Part shown: in pieces, positions 13,112 to 14,796 of the stretch
Position numbering within the stretch: position 1 is the first letter of the stretch
Layout: every line of letters begins with the position of its first letter
Assembly: GCA_030672255.1 (NCBI GenBank)
Contig: DAOVGU010000165.1
Span: forward strand, 1 to 14,796
Source: a bacterium
GTDB taxonomy: Bacteria > Ratteibacteria > UBA8468
Length of the DNA: 14,796 nucleotides
Direction of reading: 5' to 3'
Translations under genes and position numbers: made by a program
The notes under the pieces: generated by a model
Seen by the model: only the letters and a program-made list of their open reading frames with translations
What the model was told of the DNA's origin: nothing
Database searches by the model: none

Positions 13112-13982
13112 GATAAATTCAAATAAAAATATATTAGAAAAGATTCGTGCCTTGCCGTTTCTTTCGCAGGTTGACAAAATTGGCATAGCTTCCGTAGAAA
13201 CGGTAGAAAAGGTTCCTAATAGTTTAAACCTTCGGAAAATTTTACCTGGAGCCAAATCCCTTATTGTACTACTGGCCCACATTTTAGATGAGGTGGTTAA
13301 ACTGGCGGGTAAGCCTCCTGCAGAAGATGGCGTGTCCTATACTTTTTTGAGATATCAAACTATTCGGGAAATGTTCTGGGCGGCAGATGACTTAGCTCGG
13401 TGGTTATCTTTGAAAGGTGAGTGTTCAATACCTCTATTGGATTTAGCATTGAAATCTTTTCCTACTAGCGGGGGCACTCCTGATTTGCGAGCTAATTCTC
13501 CTTTTGCGGTGGCAGCCGGTTTAGGGGAATTGGGTTTAAGTGGACTGCTTTTGACTCCCGAATATGGTCCTCGGCAACGATTTTGTTTTTTGTTAACAAC
13601 AGCGGAATTGCCAGAAACCGCTTACAATGGCCCTGCACTTTGCACAAAATGCGGCAAATGCGCTGATGCCTGTCCTGTCCGAGCCCTTGATACTAAAAAA
13701 TTGGAGAAAATCTCTATTGGAAATAGGGAATATCTTCAGTACGCACGACAGGAAACCCGCTGTAGATGGGCGAGGTCTTTAGGAATGGTGCCAGAAGCAG
13801 GAAATTTCTGTATTGGATGGAAAGACCCTAAATTGCCTGTTCCCGATAAACTGACTGAAGAACAAGTAAAAGAATCTCTTCAACATAAAGACCCAATCCA
13901 GGTCAGACTCTACCGTAATCCCCTTTGTATGGATATAATTATTGAACGGTGTTTACAGGTTTGCCCTGTAGGAAAAATATAA
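13107..13982 (+). CDS. Second QueG/reductive-dehalogenase-like 4Fe-4S protein, non-ATG start
   Basis: About 291 residues if started at ATT 13107, or 276 from TTG 13152. It is a shorter relative of the preceding protein: DKIGIASVETVEKVP, SLIVLLAHI, VAAGLGELGLSGLLLTPEYG, then CTKCGKCADACP. Later cysteines occur in RCRWARSLG, NFC, NPLC and RCLQVCP. It lacks the duplicated C-terminal fold. I prefer ATT 13107: GGAAG (13096-13100) lies six bases before it, it overlaps the previous stop as expected for coupled genes, and the helix NILEKIRALPFLSQ aligns with TEEVKNEAIRLGA of the preceding protein, which a TTG 13152 start would cut. No ATG exists in this frame upstream. The two proteins may form a heteromer or pass electrons between them. 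Confidence 0.8.
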   Translation: MKINSNKNILEKIRALPFLSQVDKIGIASVETVEKVPNSLNLRKILPGAKSLIVLLAHILDEVVKLAGKPPAEDGVSYTFLRYQTIREMFWAADDLARWLSLKGECSIPLLDLALKSFPTSGGTPDLRANSPFAVAAGLGELGLSGLLLTPEYGPRQRFCFLLTTAELPETAYNGPALCTKCGKCADACPVRALDTKKLEKISIGNREYLQYARQETRCRWARSLGMVPEAGNFCIGWKDPKLPVPDKLTEEQVKESLQHKDPIQVRLYRNPLCMDIIIERCLQVCPVGKI

Positions 13983-13985
13983 CAA

Positions 13986-14284
13986 ATGAGAGAAAAGATT
14001 ATTACTGAGCCAAATACAACTGACTGGATAGGTGATACAATAATTATTGGTGGAGGGGTTGCTGGTATCTGTGCCTCCATTGCTGCGGCAAGATTGGGAT
14101 GTAAAGTTGCTTTGGTTCAGGAGAAGATGTACCTCTTTATTACCATGGACAAGCAAAACTAACCCTTTCCCGCTACAGAGGTTTCCAATGCGGGGTTAGA
14201 TATGCTGAAGCCTATGTGGCTATAAGCGGTAAAAGAGTGGCAGGAAGAAAAGAAACCTTACAGGAGATAGTAGAGAAAGAATGA
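13986..14284 (+). pseudogene. FAD-dependent oxidoreductase, truncated and frame-shifted remnant
   Basis: ATG 13986, three bases after the previous stop, opens a 58-codon frame with a dinucleotide-binding start: DTIIIGGGVAGICASIAAAR, then LGCKVALVQEK. This is the N-terminus of FAD-dependent oxidoreductases of the 'GGGxAG...ALVQ' type. It then diverges and stops at 14160-14162. In another frame (from about 14120) coding-like sequence resumes, with YYHGQAKLTLSRYRGFQCG followed by RYAEAYVAISGKRVAGR, and ends at TGA 14282-14284. The second part is not the expected continuation of the oxidoreductase, so a deletion joining two genes, plus a frameshift, is likely. I do not recognise the second part. 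An intact copy would supply a flavoprotein partner for the 4Fe-4S proteins. Confidence 0.65.
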
Positions 14285-14552
14285 TTTCACTCAGTAAAGC
14301 CTTAGTCTTAAAGTATAATATTAAAGAGTAAGAGGAAGAGGTGAAAAGATCAACATCACTAAAAAGAAAAATTCAAAAGAGTGCCTGCTCCCCGTAAATA
14401 ACTGGAGATTCAGAGTGCTGGTAGAGGGGGGATTTTAAAAAGGAGCGCAGAGTAGGAGTAAAAAAATAATCAGGAAAATAGATGAAGATAAAAGTAGCCT
14501 TTGACCAATCAATTGGCATTAAAAATGATTCCATCATTGGTGCAAATAATGA
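14285..14552. other. Decayed intergenic stretch without a recognisable gene
   Basis: This stretch is A/G-rich and has no long frame. A 24-codon frame at 14482-14556 begins MKIKVAFDQSIGIKND and could be a gene-start remnant. A GTG frame of 18 codons at 14341 has a GAGGAAGAG ahead of it but no recognisable product. Together with the broken genes on both sides, this suggests a degraded segment. Confidence 0.5.
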
Positions 14553-14657
14553 TTAAGGAAACATTGTCTGTGGCAGACCAAATTGTTTAGCCAGTTCTGG
14601 AGTTAACCCTTTGGTTAGAAGGGTTTTGAAAACTTCTATCGGGCTTAAACCTTTGAG
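14553..14657 (-). pseudogene. Possible C-terminal gene fragment cut by MITE copy 5
   Basis: Read on the minus strand from the element boundary, 34 codons are open and end at TAA (14553-14555): LKGLSPIEVFKTLLTKG, then LTPELAKQFGLPQTMFP. The composition is protein-like, with a helix-rich pattern, and the frame ends at the element border. If real, the rest of the gene lies beyond the right edge and is interrupted by MITE copy 5. The family is not recognised, and a chance open frame of this length is possible. Confidence 0.3.
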
Positions 14658-14796
14658 GTAAGTACTCAGTGAACCACGTCATTGCGAACGAAGTGAAGCA
14701 ATCCGACGCAGTCGTTGCGAAGCCGAAGGCTGTGGCAATCTCTTACTTCATTGAAGAGAGAGATTCCTCGTTCCACTCGGAATGACACTTCGTGTC
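14658..14796 (+). mobile_element. MITE copy 5, partial at window edge
   Basis: It starts GTAAGTACTCAGTGAACCAC and continues with the same 50-base left arm as copies 1, 3 and 4, then switches to a different palindromic interior (GCCGAAGGC, and later ATTCCTCGTTCCACTCGGAATGAC-type sequence). The window ends before the right terminus. The left flank is CCTTTGAG, which should recur after the right end if the copy has a target duplication. Confidence 0.85.

Overview
The window is about 40% GC and reads as chromosomal DNA from a Gram-negative (TonB and outer-membrane receptor), probably anaerobic bacterium: it carries radical SAM, 4Fe-4S and corrinoid-linked families. The load of palindromic intergenic repeats resembles uncultured candidate-phylum genomes such as Omnitrophota-like lineages. 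That placement is a guess from style, not from a marker gene.

Region 1 (1-7585) is a vitamin B12 block. In order it holds the tail of an ABC-transporter ATPase of the BtuD/FecE type, tonB, a small DUF2283 gene, a cobalamin riboswitch with an intrinsic terminator in front of a radical SAM gene, a second cobalamin riboswitch in front of a BtuB-like TonB-dependent receptor, the corrinoid adenosyltransferase cobO, a secreted calcineurin-type phosphoesterase and a HAD-family phosphatase-like protein. Together these give outer-membrane uptake energised by TonB, inner-membrane ABC import and adenosylation. The radical SAM protein and the two phosphatase-like proteins have no assigned role here, but riboswitch control or linkage points to B12.

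Region 2 (8183-14284) is a tightly packed operon with most genes overlapping or nearly touching: a LacI-type repressor, a URO-D/MtaA-like protein that seems to lack its zinc ligands, a GH4-type NAD/Mn-dependent glycosidase, two related QueG/reductive-dehalogenase-like 4Fe-4S proteins, and a broken FAD-dependent oxidoreductase. It looks like a sugar-responsive catabolic operon with a redox arm.

Repeats are the most striking layer. At least five copies of one non-autonomous element (MITE) share GTAARTACTCAGT / ACTGAATATTTAC ends. Three have 8-bp target duplications (two perfect, one with 7 of 8 bases). Terminal GTAA plus 8-bp duplications fits mobilisation by an IS66-family transposase. Interiors are modular and carry different smaller REP palindromes. 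One copy landed exactly on the lacI start codon and duplicated it; another lies just upstream of a B12 riboswitch. Separate nested palindromic elements are inserted in frame inside the coding sequences of tonB and the BtuB-like receptor. Removing the 174-bp insert from the receptor restores a textbook signal peptide.

The last 510 bases are decayed: a truncated oxidoreductase, short gene remnants and a partial fifth element copy. No tRNA, rRNA or CRISPR array was seen.
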